Part shown: positions 32,343 through 40,253 of the stretch, piece by piece
Numbering within the stretch: position 1 is the first letter of the stretch
How the letters are laid out: every line of letters begins with the position of its first letter
From: Bin76 sp963665765
Lineage (GTDB): Bacteria > Actinomycetota > Acidimicrobiia > Spongiisociales > ZC4RG35
DNA: 64,000 nucleotides
NCBI GenBank assembly: GCA_963665765.1
Contig: OY762464.1
Coordinates: 1,674,001-1,738,000 of the forward strand
Direction of reading: 5' to 3'
Made by a program: the position numbers and the translations under genes
Notes under the pieces: model-generated
What the model was told of the DNA's origin: nothing
Seen by the model: the letters and a program-made list of their open reading frames with translations, nothing else
Databases searched by the model: none

Positions 32343-34751
32343 TTGAACCGAGAAAGTCTGCTGCCCGTGGGACAAAGCCCGGCGGAAACCGGCCGGTATC
32401 GTCCGGCAAGACGTTTGGTCGTCCTCTTGCTGACCACGGTGTTGGCGGCCGCGCTGACACCGGTGGCTGCCTACGGATCTTCACCGACCGTATCGTCGTT
32501 GTCGGGCGAAGCGGCTCGGGATCGTCTCGCCGAAGAATTCTCGGCCGTGCTGTCGTTTCGAGAGGGCTCCGACTCGATGTGTCTTTCGGTGAGCCTCGAT
32601 GACGAGTTGATCTTGGAGTCCCGCTCCCATGAGAATCTCGTTCCGGCATCTCTGATGAAAGTGGCGACAGCCACTGCTGCCCTGGAGGTCATGAGCCCCG
32701 ATGAGGTCTATTCCACCCAAGTGTTTGTTCGCACCGACGCCCTCGGGTCAGTCACCGGTGGCGTGCTGAGCGGCGACTTGTATCTGCGGGGTGGGGGCGA
32801 TCCGGTGCTGTCCACGCCCCGATACGTAAATCGCTACTCCGGTCCCCGCGCTCATACCGATATCACCAAGCTGGCTGACCGGGTCTTCGCATTTCTCTCC
32901 GCCCACGGCGTTACCAGGATCGAGGGCGGGTTGGTGGGAGACGATTCCTGGTATCCCGACCGGGAACGGGACTACTCCCAAGAGGTTTTGTCCGAAGGCC
33001 CCGTGTGGAAGGGTTCCTTCGTAACTTTCAACAACAGTGGCCCATTGTCCGCCTTGTTGGTCAACAGCGGATACTCGTCATACTCGGGGAGCCCAAGTCA
33101 ACGCGGGAACGCGCGGGCGGCCGACCCCGCCCGGCACGCCGCCGCGGTATTCGACGATCTCCTCGAGGCGCGGGGCATGGTGATCACCCGGCGGCCCACG
33201 GCCGGCGGGTCGCCGGGCGCGAGAGAGCGGACCCTGCTGGGCGCGGTGGAGTCACCGCCGCTCGGGGAGATTCTCGCTCGCATGTTGAGCTATTCCGACA
33301 ACACCATTGCGGAAATGCTCCTCAAGGAGATCGGGCGCCGAACCGGGGGATCGGACCGGGCCTCGGCGGCGGCCGGTGTTCACGCCATCTTGCGCCAGAA
33401 GTTGGGACCCCTGGCAGACGGACTGGTGATCACCGATGGATCGGGTTTGTCGTCCTACAACCGCCTCACCTGTGCGGCCGTGGCCGAAATGCTGCGCCTG
33501 GCCGGTCCGGGTTCACCCGTGGTGGAGGGATTGTCCGTGGCAGGTGAGGTAGGGAGCCTAAGGAACTGCGCCCCGGTTCCCTCCCCGGCAGGTAACGATG
33601 GTCTCAACGTGGTGAGGGCCAAGACGGGCACCCTCAACGACGTATCCGCTCTGGCCGGCGCGGCCGTTGCCCCCAACGGCGAGATTGTCACGTTCGCGAT
33701 GATCGTCAACAAACCCCTGATCATCCTCTTGGGAGGGTGCAACCGCCTGCGCAGGACTCTTTTGAACGCTGCTGCCAACTATGTGTATGGACCACCCGAT
33801 CAGAGTGTTTCCCATCCCGGTGACCGAGCGGCACTCGTGGCATTGTTCGAGAACACGGGCGGAGACTCTTGGTTCAATTCCTGGGGCTGGAACACCGACG
33901 CGCCCCTGAGCCAATGGCGCGGGGTAGTCACCGACTCCGCCGGACGGGTGACCGAGCTTGATCTCGGCGGCCCCTTCGGTAGCGGCTTGACAGGCCGGCT
34001 GCCTGAATCGATCGGTCGGTTGAGCGAACTGACCCGGCTGGACCTTTCGGGCAACCGCATAGAGGGCAGTCTTCCCCACCGCATCTCCGACTTGACCAAG
34101 CTCCGAGAACTGCGCATCTCCGGCACTGGTCTGTGCCTGCCTCGGGAGCCGGCGGTGGCCGGAGTCCTCGCCCATCTCATTGACCCGAGTGTGGAAACCT
34201 GCTCGTTCTTGGTTGATGCGACCGGGAACTTCCATGTGGCGTCTCTGGAGGCCCTGGCCCAAGAGGACATTTTGGACGGCACCGAATGCGCTCCGGATCG
34301 CATCTGTCCCGACGACGACATCCAACGATGGACCGTGGCGGTGTGGCTGGTGCGAGCTATCGATGGCCCGGCGCCGCCCGCGGTCGGAGGGAGGATGTTC
34401 GGAGATGTGGAATTCGACGCCTGGTGGAGACCCTATGTCGAGCGTCTGGCGGAACTGCAGATCACCAGGGGATGCGCCACGGCGCCACTGCGTTTCTGTC
34501 CCGATATGCCGGTCACCAGAGAGCAGATGGCGTCGTTTCTGGTACGCGCCTTCGACCTGGCCGCCGCCCCTGCGGCAGGATTCGGGGACACGGTCGGCGA
34601 CTATCACGAGGCTGATATTGACGCGCTGGCAGCAGCCGGAATCACCGTCGGTTGCCAAGCGGATCCCCTGCTTTACTGTCCCGCCCAACCTGTGACCCGA
34701 GCGCAGATGGCTACCTTCCTCGCCCGGGCTCTCGGCCTCCTCGAAGACTGA
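32343..34751 (+). CDS. D-alanyl-D-alanine carboxypeptidase fused to leucine-rich and S-layer-like repeats
   Basis: An 802-residue secreted protein. Signal peptide at about 22-44; PBP4-type (family S13) peptidase to about 480 with the three serine-peptidase motifs S103-L-M-K106, S318-D-N320 and K427-T-G429. At about 495-610 a leucine-rich repeat module follows (ALVALFENTGGDSWFNSWGW, then TELDLGG, LTRLDLSGNRIEG). Residues 625-802 form three S-layer-homology-like repeats, with 'PVTREQMASFLVRAF' and 'PVTRAQMATFLARALGL'. It probably trims peptidoglycan cross-links while bound to the cell surface. The start is a TTG with AGGTGA upstream; no other start precedes the signal peptide. Confidence 0.9.
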   Translation: MNRESLLPVGQSPAETGRYRPARRLVVLLLTTVLAAALTPVAAYGSSPTVSSLSGEAARDRLAEEFSAVLSFREGSDSMCLSVSLDDELILESRSHENLVPASLMKVATATAALEVMSPDEVYSTQVFVRTDALGSVTGGVLSGDLYLRGGGDPVLSTPRYVNRYSGPRAHTDITKLADRVFAFLSAHGVTRIEGGLVGDDSWYPDRERDYSQEVLSEGPVWKGSFVTFNNSGPLSALLVNSGYSSYSGSPSQRGNARAADPARHAAAVFDDLLEARGMVITRRPTAGGSPGARERTLLGAVESPPLGEILARMLSYSDNTIAEMLLKEIGRRTGGSDRASAAAGVHAILRQKLGPLADGLVITDGSGLSSYNRLTCAAVAEMLRLAGPGSPVVEGLSVAGEVGSLRNCAPVPSPAGNDGLNVVRAKTGTLNDVSALAGAAVAPNGEIVTFAMIVNKPLIILLGGCNRLRRTLLNAAANYVYGPPDQSVSHPGDRAALVALFENTGGDSWFNSWGWNTDAPLSQWRGVVTDSAGRVTELDLGGPFGSGLTGRLPESIGRLSELTRLDLSGNRIEGSLPHRISDLTKLRELRISGTGLCLPREPAVAGVLAHLIDPSVETCSFLVDATGNFHVASLEALAQEDILDGTECAPDRICPDDDIQRWTVAVWLVRAIDGPAPPAVGGRMFGDVEFDAWWRPYVERLAELQITRGCATAPLRFCPDMPVTREQMASFLVRAFDLAAAPAAGFGDTVGDYHEADIDALAAAGITVGCQADPLLYCPAQPVTRAQMATFLARALGLLED

Positions 34752-34802
34752 GTCCACCGATGGGATATGCCTGTTTGGATGGGGGGTAGGCTGGATTTGA
34801 TA

Positions 34803-35729
34803 ATGGCTGCCATCGCTTATCCTCCCATTCCGATCTGGGACGTCGGACCTTTGAAGTTCTCCTTGCACGGACTCTTCGCCGCTGTTGCATTTTTTGTGGC
34901 CTTCTGGTGGGTGGCCCGGTTGGTGGAGCGAAGGGGATTCGACCCGGCGGGATTCCAGTCCCTGGCTGTCTGGGCACTGGTGGGGGGCCTGCTGGGCGCC
35001 CGGCTGCTCACCGCTCCCGCGGCCTTGATGGACGGAGCGGGATGGGCGGCTTTGAACCCCGTGGTGGGCAACTACTCCATCATGGGAGGTTTCCTGGGGG
35101 GAATCCTGGTGGGAGTCTGGAGGATGCGCCGCCAGGGCCTGCCGCTCCTGCCGTATTTGGACATGGCCTCCTTTGGTTTGGCGCTGGGAACTTTGGTGGG
35201 GAGGATCGGAGACCTTGCCATAGTGGAGCATCTGGGTCGGGCCACCTCGGCCGCCTGGGGATATGAAGTGCGGCCGGGCTATGACCTGGCGCCTCAGCAC
35301 AACGGATTGGAATGCACCGTGGCCGAGGCGGGACCGGATGGGATCTGCGGGGTCTACCACCATGTCGCTTGGTATGACATGATGGGCGCCGGGATATTGC
35401 TGGTGGTGTTGTGGGCGATCTACCGCCGGGCGCCGCTCCGATATGGACAACTCTTTTCGCTGTGGGTGGTGTGGTATGGATTGCAACGCTTCTTGTTGGA
35501 TTCTCTTCGGTTCGGGATGGGCGACGCCACTTTTGGCGCGCTCACCTGGAATCAGGTGAGCGCCTTGGGCGGCGCGGTGCTGGGGCTGGTTCTCTGGTGG
35601 TGGTTTGGCAAGCGCCAGACCCTGGTCACCGCCGAGGCGGACCAAAGCCGGGGGGCGGTTTTTTCTGCTCTCCCCGGAGAGGTTCCCCCATCGGGGGATC
35701 ATTTGCGCCACCCGTCGGATACGGAGTAG
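34803..35729 (+). CDS. lgt: Prolipoprotein diacylglyceryl transferase (Lgt family), atypical signature
   Basis: A 308-residue membrane protein that should transfer diacylglycerol to the lipobox cysteine of prolipoproteins. It has FSLHGLFAAVAF, GGLLGARLLTA, YSIMGGFLGGILVG and the Arg/His-rich C-terminal loop. The usual Lgt signature GRIGNFINGE is replaced by GRIGDLAIVEHLG, keeping Arg, the first Gly and Glu but losing both asparagines. The ATG at 34803 follows a -10 like TAGGCT (34787-34792). The window encodes several lipoproteins that need this step. The aromatic leader ORF begins 14 bases after its stop. Confidence 0.82.
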   Translation: MAAIAYPPIPIWDVGPLKFSLHGLFAAVAFFVAFWWVARLVERRGFDPAGFQSLAVWALVGGLLGARLLTAPAALMDGAGWAALNPVVGNYSIMGGFLGGILVGVWRMRRQGLPLLPYLDMASFGLALGTLVGRIGDLAIVEHLGRATSAAWGYEVRPGYDLAPQHNGLECTVAEAGPDGICGVYHHVAWYDMMGAGILLVVLWAIYRRAPLRYGQLFSLWVVWYGLQRFLLDSLRFGMGDATFGALTWNQVSALGGAVLGLVLWWWFGKRQTLVTAEADQSRGAVFSALPGEVPPSGDHLRHPSDTE

Positions 35730-35732
35730 AAT
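35703..35732 (+). promoter_or_regulatory. Candidate promoter of the aromatic leader transcript
   Basis: TAGAAT at 35727-35732 is a good -10 box; TTGCGC at 35703-35708 with an 18-base spacer may be the -35 box. Transcription would start near 35739, about 5 bases before the leader ORF. The -10 overlaps the lgt stop codon. Confidence 0.5.
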
Positions 35733-35743
35733 TCCGGGTCAAG

Positions 35744-35803
35744 ATGTTGGAAGGGTTTAATCGCTATTTCGTCTTTACCGGACCTTGGCGCCGGAGGGCA
35801 TAG
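35744..35803 (+). CDS. Aromatic-rich leader peptide, 19 aa
   Basis: A complete small ORF ending in TAG. The product, MLEGFNRYFVFTGPWRRRA, holds Phe at 5, 9 and 11, Tyr at 8 and Trp at 15: five aromatic residues of 19, covering all three end products of the pathway. It lies 24 bases upstream of an intrinsic terminator and 97 bases before the DAHP synthase-chorismate mutase gene. This is the layout of ribosome-mediated attenuation as known for trp, phe and related operons. The peptide itself would have no other function. Confidence 0.72.
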   Translation: MLEGFNRYFVFTGPWRRRA

Positions 35804-35827
35804 CGCGGACCGAAACCCATTGCCCAT

Positions 35828-35855
35828 CCCGGAGCCCGGCTCCGGGTTTTCTTTT
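35828..35855 (+). terminator. Intrinsic terminator in the leader of the DAHP synthase gene (attenuator)
   Basis: CCCGGAGC (35828-35835) pairs with GCTCCGGG (35839-35846) around a 3-base loop, followed by TTTTCTTTT. It lies between the leader ORF and the structural gene. CCGGAG at 35791-35796, inside the last codons of the leader ORF, can pair with CTCCGG of the 3' arm (35840-35845), and CCGGAGC at 35858-35864 can pair with the same arm; both are candidate antiterminators. Confidence 0.75.
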
Positions 35856-35900
35856 GTCCGGAGCCCCGTCCCGATAATTGCAAATGGAGAGGTTTTAATA

Positions 35901-36962
35901 GTGGAGAGACAAGCAACCAGGCAAGGTCGGTCACAGCGCACCGTAGTTAAGGTGGGCGAGACCAGATTCGGACACGACCCGTTTCCGGTGATAGCCGGGC
36001 CCTGCGCGGTGGAGAGCGAAAAGCAGATCAACACGGTGGCCGAGTGGGTGGCTGACAATGGGGCATCCGTTCTGCGGGCCGCCGCCTACCGACAGGGTAA
36101 CTCCCCCTATTTCTTTCAGGGATTGAAGTTGGAGGGGGCCAAACTCTTGGCGGCCGCGGGGAGGCGGGTTGACCTGCCGGTGGCCATGCCCATCATGGAG
36201 GAGCGGGACCTGGAGGAGGCCGGTGATTTGGTGGATCTGTTGGAAATCCACCACGGTTCGATGCAGAACTTTGAACTGTTGAGGGTCGCCGGCCGTTTCC
36301 AAAAGCCGGTGATGCTGCGCCGCGGTTCATCCGCCACCCTGGACGAACTCCTTTGGGCGGTGGAATACCTGATGGCCGAGGGCAACGACCAGATAATTCT
36401 GGTGGAGCGGGGCATACGTACCTTTGGAGCGGGCCACCGCGACACGTTGGACATCACTGCTGTCCCTCAACTCAAAGAGACGTCCCATCTTCCGGTTTTG
36501 GTCGATCCGAGCCATGCCTCGGGTGGCGCCGAGCGGGTGCCACCCTTAGCCCTGGCTGCCCAGGGAGTGGGTTCGGACGGGTTGATCGTGGAAGTGCATC
36601 CTCAGCCCGAGAACGCCAAGACCGAAGGGCCTCGCCAGTTGGACCTCACGGAGTTCGCCGAACTGACGGTGCAGTTGGGAATCAGTCGGCTCCGATCCCG
36701 TATCGATCTGGTGGACCGCGAAATCGTGCGGTTGCTCGCTCGGCGACGGAAGCTTACTCTGGAGATCGGTCGCGCCAAGGCCGACCGAGGCTGGCCGGTG
36801 AAAAGCCCCAATCGGGAAGCCGAGTTGTTGGGGATGGTTCGGAAAGAAGCCATGTTGAACGAATTGGATCCCGACCGCATGGAGAGTCTGTTCAACATGG
36901 TGCTGGAAGGATCCCGTCAGGCACAAAAGAAGATGCGTTCCGATCCGGGGACGGCGGGATAA
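35901..36962 (+). CDS. DAHP synthase (type I beta-like) fused to a C-terminal chorismate mutase
   Basis: A 353-residue two-domain protein. Residues 25-265 resemble 3-deoxy-7-phosphoheptulonate synthase, first step of the shikimate pathway: AGPCAVES (metal Cys), SPYFFQG, ILVERGIRTFG, VDPSHASGG (metal His) and EVHPQPE (metal Glu). Residues 270-340 are an AroQ-type chorismate mutase helix bundle (SRLRSRIDLVDREIVRLLARR). The KPRTS motif that binds erythrose 4-phosphate reads RQGNS here and the usual fourth metal ligand Asp is Glu in TEGPRQL. GTG start with GGAGAGG 10 bases upstream. Likely controlled by the aromatic leader and by feedback through the mutase domain. Confidence 0.82.
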   Translation: MERQATRQGRSQRTVVKVGETRFGHDPFPVIAGPCAVESEKQINTVAEWVADNGASVLRAAAYRQGNSPYFFQGLKLEGAKLLAAAGRRVDLPVAMPIMEERDLEEAGDLVDLLEIHHGSMQNFELLRVAGRFQKPVMLRRGSSATLDELLWAVEYLMAEGNDQIILVERGIRTFGAGHRDTLDITAVPQLKETSHLPVLVDPSHASGGAERVPPLALAAQGVGSDGLIVEVHPQPENAKTEGPRQLDLTEFAELTVQLGISRLRSRIDLVDREIVRLLARRRKLTLEIGRAKADRGWPVKSPNREAELLGMVRKEAMLNELDPDRMESLFNMVLEGSRQAQKKMRSDPGTAG

Positions 36963-37031
36963 CGCCCGACTACTCCCGGGCCCGGTTCGGCTAGCATTTC
37001 AACCAGTCGGCTTCGGACTCGGCCGAGGCAG

Positions 37032-37104
37032 GGCCCCGTCGTCCAGCGGCCTAGGACGCCGGCCTTTCAAGCCGGTAACGCGGGTTCGAATCCCGTCGGG
37101 GCTA
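37032..37104 (+). tRNA. tRNA-Glu (anticodon TTC)
   Basis: A 73-base cloverleaf: acceptor arm GGCCCCG with CGGGGCT (one G-U pair), D-arm with GGCCTAGGA, anticodon stem CCGGC/GCCGG around CTTTCAA, and T-arm GCGGG/CCCGT around TTCGAAT. The discriminator is A and CCA is not encoded (ACCTC follows), so the end must be added by the CCA enzyme. Confidence 0.96.
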
Positions 37105-37126
37105 CCTCTCTTTAAATCGAGGCTAG

Positions 37127-37666
37127 ATGCCGGTACAGCTTTACAATCGTTTCTTGGCCATTCTGGTCTTGATGGCTTTGGCGGCCGCGGTGGGATTGAT
37201 GTTCCGACCGGTGCGGCGGATGGCGGGGGGGATGGGTCTCGCAGAGTGGTGGAGATGGCCGGCCTTCGGGGTAGCCGCCCTGGCCACGGTCGGGAGCCTG
37301 GTTTTTTCGGAGGTGATCGGCTACCAGCCGTGTACGTTGTGCTGGTACCAGCGCATCGCCATGTATCCCATGGTGGTGGTCTTCGGAGTGGATTTGATGG
37401 GAGGTGGTCGGCGGACCCGCCGGTATACCCTGCCTATGGCGGTGGCGGGAGGCGCCATCAGCCTCTATCACTATCTGCTGCAGGTGTTTCCTGCGGTCGA
37501 CCGCGGGGTGTGCGGAACGGGGGTCTCGTGCTCCGCCCGTTATGTCGAGGAGTTCGGGTTTATCTCCATACCTTTCATGGCGGGAGCAGCCTTTGCCCTG
37601 ATTATCGCTATTCTTCTGGCTTTCGGACGGCCGGTGGCGACAGGAGAGGCAAGCAATGGCGGCTAG
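37127..37666 (+). CDS. Disulfide bond formation protein, DsbB/BdbC family
   Basis: A 179-residue protein with four membrane helices that re-oxidises an extracytoplasmic thiol oxidase and passes electrons to quinone. The first cysteine pair is in GYQPCTLCWYQRIAMYP, the second in DRGVCGTGVSCSARYVEEFGFISIP, both typical of BdbC. The window also encodes menA and menB for its menaquinone acceptor. The last codons overlap the thioredoxin-like gene, its probable partner, by 11 bases. Confidence 0.92.
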   Translation: MPVQLYNRFLAILVLMALAAAVGLMFRPVRRMAGGMGLAEWWRWPAFGVAALATVGSLVFSEVIGYQPCTLCWYQRIAMYPMVVVFGVDLMGGGRRTRRYTLPMAVAGGAISLYHYLLQVFPAVDRGVCGTGVSCSARYVEEFGFISIPFMAGAAFALIIAILLAFGRPVATGEASNGG

Positions 37667-38318
37667 AAGCCAGAACGCCAAGCAAAGAAGGTGGGTGATC
37701 ATCGGAGGGGCGGCGGCGGTGCTGATAGCCGCGTTGGTGGCCATTACCACAGTGACCGGAACCGCCCCGGATACGGTGGAGGTCACTGTCACCGGAGACC
37801 CTGTCCCTGTTTTGTCCAGCAACGTCCCGTTGGGGCAGGACATCGCTTTCGGTTGGGATGCTCCCCTGGTGGAAGGAACCGATTGGAATGGCAATCCGGT
37901 GACCATCGACCCCGGCGATGGTCGATCCAAACTGATCGTTTTCCTGGCTCATTGGTGTCCCCACTGCCAGGCGGAGGTTCCGCAAGTGCAGGCATGGCTC
38001 AACGAGACTGGTGGCCATCCCGACGTTGATATCTACGGAATCGCCACTTCCAACGATCGTACCCGACCCAATTGGCCTCCCGGCGATTGGCTGGAAAGGG
38101 AAGGATGGACCCCCCCGACTCTGGTTGACAACAGTGGAAAGGCGGCGCGGGCTTATGGGATGGCCGGCACACCCTTTTGGGCGGCTGTCAATGCCGAAGG
38201 CCAGGTTGTATATCGCATAGCGGGTGGGATAGGCATCGACGGGCTGATCAGCTTGCAGGATCTGTCGACGCAGAGTGTCGAAGACCTGCAAGCCATTACC
38301 TCTCGGAGTCAGAGCTAA
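37656..38318 (+). CDS. Membrane-anchored thioredoxin-like protein (TlpA-type)
   Basis: A 220-residue protein with an N-terminal membrane anchor (WVIIGGAAAVLIAALVAITT) and an extracytoplasmic thioredoxin fold. The redox motif is CPHC in FLAHWCPHCQAEVPQVQAWL; the cis-proline region is AGTPFWAAV. Such proteins next to DsbB/BdbC act as disulfide oxidants or reductants of exported proteins, for example cytochrome c and the CuA site. AGGAGAGG lies 8 bases before the ATG. Confidence 0.88.
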   Translation: MAARSQNAKQRRWVIIGGAAAVLIAALVAITTVTGTAPDTVEVTVTGDPVPVLSSNVPLGQDIAFGWDAPLVEGTDWNGNPVTIDPGDGRSKLIVFLAHWCPHCQAEVPQVQAWLNETGGHPDVDIYGIATSNDRTRPNWPPGDWLEREGWTPPTLVDNSGKAARAYGMAGTPFWAAVNAEGQVVYRIAGGIGIDGLISLQDLSTQSVEDLQAITSRSQS

Positions 38319-38336
38319 GGCCGGCCGCGGCCGTTT
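38319..38336. terminator. Short hairpin between convergent genes
   Basis: GGCCG (38319-38323) pairs with CGGCC (38328-38332) around GCCG and is followed by GTTT. It fills nearly the whole gap between the thioredoxin-like stop and the rpiB stop and may end transcription rightward. Confidence 0.4.
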
Positions 38337-38782
38337 CAGCGCAGGTCGTCGAGGGAATTGACCTTGGCCAGCCGGCGCATATAGGGGTTTTGGCGGATCA
38401 AGCGGGCGTCCAGGAAGGTTTTCGCCAACTCTTCGGCCAATGCCGGCCCGATCACCCGGCTGCCCAGGCACAGCACGTTCAGATCGTCGTGTTCAACCCC
38501 CTGTCGGGCGGAGTAGGTGTCATGGGCGACTGAGGCCCGGACTCCCTTGACCTTGTTGGCCGCCACCGAAGAGCCCACCCCCGAGCCACAGATCATGATC
38601 CCCCGATCAGACCTTCCCTCGATGACCGCCCGGGCCACTGCCACCGCATAGTCGGGATAGTCAACCGGCTCGGTGCTGTGGGCGCCCAGGTCGAACACGG
38701 TGTGTCCTTGACCGGTCAGAAAGGCAGTGAGGCGTTGCTTTAGAGGAAACCCCGCATGGTCGGCGCCGATTGCCACCCTCAT
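38336..38782 (-). CDS. rpiB: Ribose 5-phosphate isomerase B
   Basis: A 148-residue RpiB/LacAB-family isomerase of the pentose phosphate pathway, interconverting ribose 5-phosphate and ribulose 5-phosphate. It starts MRVAIGADHAGFPLKQRL and has DYPDYAVAVA and ICGSGVGSSVAANKVKGVRAS. The canonical catalytic Cys/Thr loop CGTGIG reads CGSGVG. The start at 38782 has GAGAGAAGAG upstream; a longer frame to 39412 is antisense to murA. It diverges from murA. Confidence 0.93.
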   Translation of the reverse strand: MRVAIGADHAGFPLKQRLTAFLTGQGHTVFDLGAHSTEPVDYPDYAVAVARAVIEGRSDRGIMICGSGVGSSVAANKVKGVRASVAHDTYSARQGVEHDDLNVLCLGSRVIGPALAEELAKTFLDARLIRQNPYMRRLAKVNSLDDLR

Positions 38783-38895
38783 ATCTCTTCTCTCTCCTGT
38801 GGGAGACTGCTTGACGAAGGGTAACGGCGAAGCCTCGATTTTTTGAGCAACTGCCACGAAAATGCTGGTGGCTCGTTTTCGGCAAGTCTGGTTCG

Positions 38896-38901
38896 TACAA
38901 T
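38896..38901 (+). promoter_or_regulatory. -10 box of murA
   Basis: TACAAT, a near-consensus -10 box, ends 8 bases before the GTG start of murA at 38910. There is no Shine-Dalgarno site, so the mRNA is probably leaderless. Confidence 0.6.
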
Positions 38902-38909
38902 CAGAATCC

Positions 38910-40172
38910 GTGTCGGAAGAGATCGTTGTGGAAGGCGGGGTTCGCCTGCGGGGTTCCGTGGGAGTCTTGGGCGCCAAGAACGCCGTGTTGCAGCAGATCA
39001 TCAGCACTCTGCTCTGTTCGGGATGGCATCGGCTATCCAATGTGCCGGCCATCGCCGATGTGCGTTCTTTGATGATGGTGCTGGAGCATTTGGGCGTTAG
39101 ATGCGAGCTTGAGGGGCAGGATTTGGCCATGGTGGTGCCCGATCGGATCAGCGTGGAGGCCCCCTTGGAGCTGGTGCGCTCCATGCGGGCCTCGATTCTT
39201 TTGCTGGGACCGTTGCTGACGCGCTTCGGTGAGGCGCAGATTCCGTTGCCCGGAGGAGACGACTTGGGCGCCCGTCCGGTGGATATGCATCTGAACGGTC
39301 TGCGACAGATGGGGGCCGAGTTGGAGTTGGTGCACGGGGTGCTGGTGGGAAAGGCGCCGGGGGGTCTGGTCGGGACGGAGGTGGAGTTGTCCTTTCCAAG
39401 TGTGGGCGCCACTCAAAACCTGATGATGGCGGCGGTGATGGCCAGGGGGGAGTCGGCCATCATCAATGCGGCCCGCGAGCCGGAGATCGTAGATCTGGGC
39501 CGTCAGTTGAAGAAGATGGGCGCTCGGATCACCGGTATGGGCAGTCCCATAATCCGCATCAAAGGAACCAGGGATCTGCAACCGGCGGCCCATCGAGTGC
39601 TGCCCGACCGGATCGCGGCGGGCACATATGCGATGGCGGGCGCGGTAACCGGAGGGGAGGTGACCATCACCGGATGCGAGCCGTCCCATCTTCGAATGGA
39701 ACTGGCCAAGTTGGAGGCGGCCGGCTGCGAGGTGGAGAGGGGGGAGGGTTGGCTGAAAGTCTCCGGGCCGAATCGCCCCGGGGCGGTGGATTTCGCCACC
39801 CTTCCCTATCCGGGTTTCCACACCGATCTGCACCCCCAGATGGTGGCGGTCCTGTCGATCGCCGAGGGCACCTCGGTGGTCACCGAAAACCTGTACGACG
39901 GACGTTTCCGTTATGTGGGGGAGTTGGCTCGTATGGGCGCCGACATCTACACGGAGTGGCAGCATGCTGTCGTGCGAGGAGTAAAACGGCTTTCGGGTTG
40001 TCCAGTGATGGCCACCGACATCCGGGCGGGCGCCGCGCTGGTCCTGGCGGGACTTCGGGCCGAAGGGAAAACTTCCATAGGTGGGGTGGAGCACATTGAT
40101 CGGGGTTACACCGACCTGGTGGCGGATATGACGGGCTTAGGCGCCAGGATCGGGCGAAGGGACTCCCAATAG
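38910..40172 (+). CDS. murA: UDP-N-acetylglucosamine 1-carboxyvinyltransferase with Asp in place of the active-site Cys
   Basis: A 420-residue enzyme for the first committed step of peptidoglycan synthesis: transfer of enolpyruvate from PEP to UDP-GlcNAc in the cytoplasm. EGGVRLRGSVGVLGAKNAVL carries the catalytic Lys23-Asn24. The PEP-binding loop reads PLPGGDDLGARPVDMH, so the residue that is Cys115 in E. coli is Asp117 here, as in Mycobacterium. The C-terminus HIDRGYTDLVADMTGLGARI is typical. The GTG at 38910 follows a -10 box by 8 bases. Confidence 0.95.
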   Translation: MSEEIVVEGGVRLRGSVGVLGAKNAVLQQIISTLLCSGWHRLSNVPAIADVRSLMMVLEHLGVRCELEGQDLAMVVPDRISVEAPLELVRSMRASILLLGPLLTRFGEAQIPLPGGDDLGARPVDMHLNGLRQMGAELELVHGVLVGKAPGGLVGTEVELSFPSVGATQNLMMAAVMARGESAIINAAREPEIVDLGRQLKKMGARITGMGSPIIRIKGTRDLQPAAHRVLPDRIAAGTYAMAGAVTGGEVTITGCEPSHLRMELAKLEAAGCEVERGEGWLKVSGPNRPGAVDFATLPYPGFHTDLHPQMVAVLSIAEGTSVVTENLYDGRFRYVGELARMGADIYTEWQHAVVRGVKRLSGCPVMATDIRAGAALVLAGLRAEGKTSIGGVEHIDRGYTDLVADMTGLGARIGRRDSQ

Positions 40173-40253
40173 GGTCGGGCCGCATCGGTTCGGGTGGTAA
40201 CTTCGGGGAATGATCCGCCTTACGATGGCGGTTGTAGGTACCAAAGGGCTCAG

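Noticed and set aside
33558..35711. Long open frame of 717 codons on the minus strand
   Set aside because: It is antisense to the peptidase and lgt genes, whose products have clear domains. Open antisense frames are expected at this GC content.
35884..35898. ATG-GAG-AGG-TTT-TAA mini-ORF before the DAHP synthase gene
   Set aside because: It is formed by the Shine-Dalgarno sequence itself and is only four codons; the leader ORF further upstream is the better regulatory candidate.
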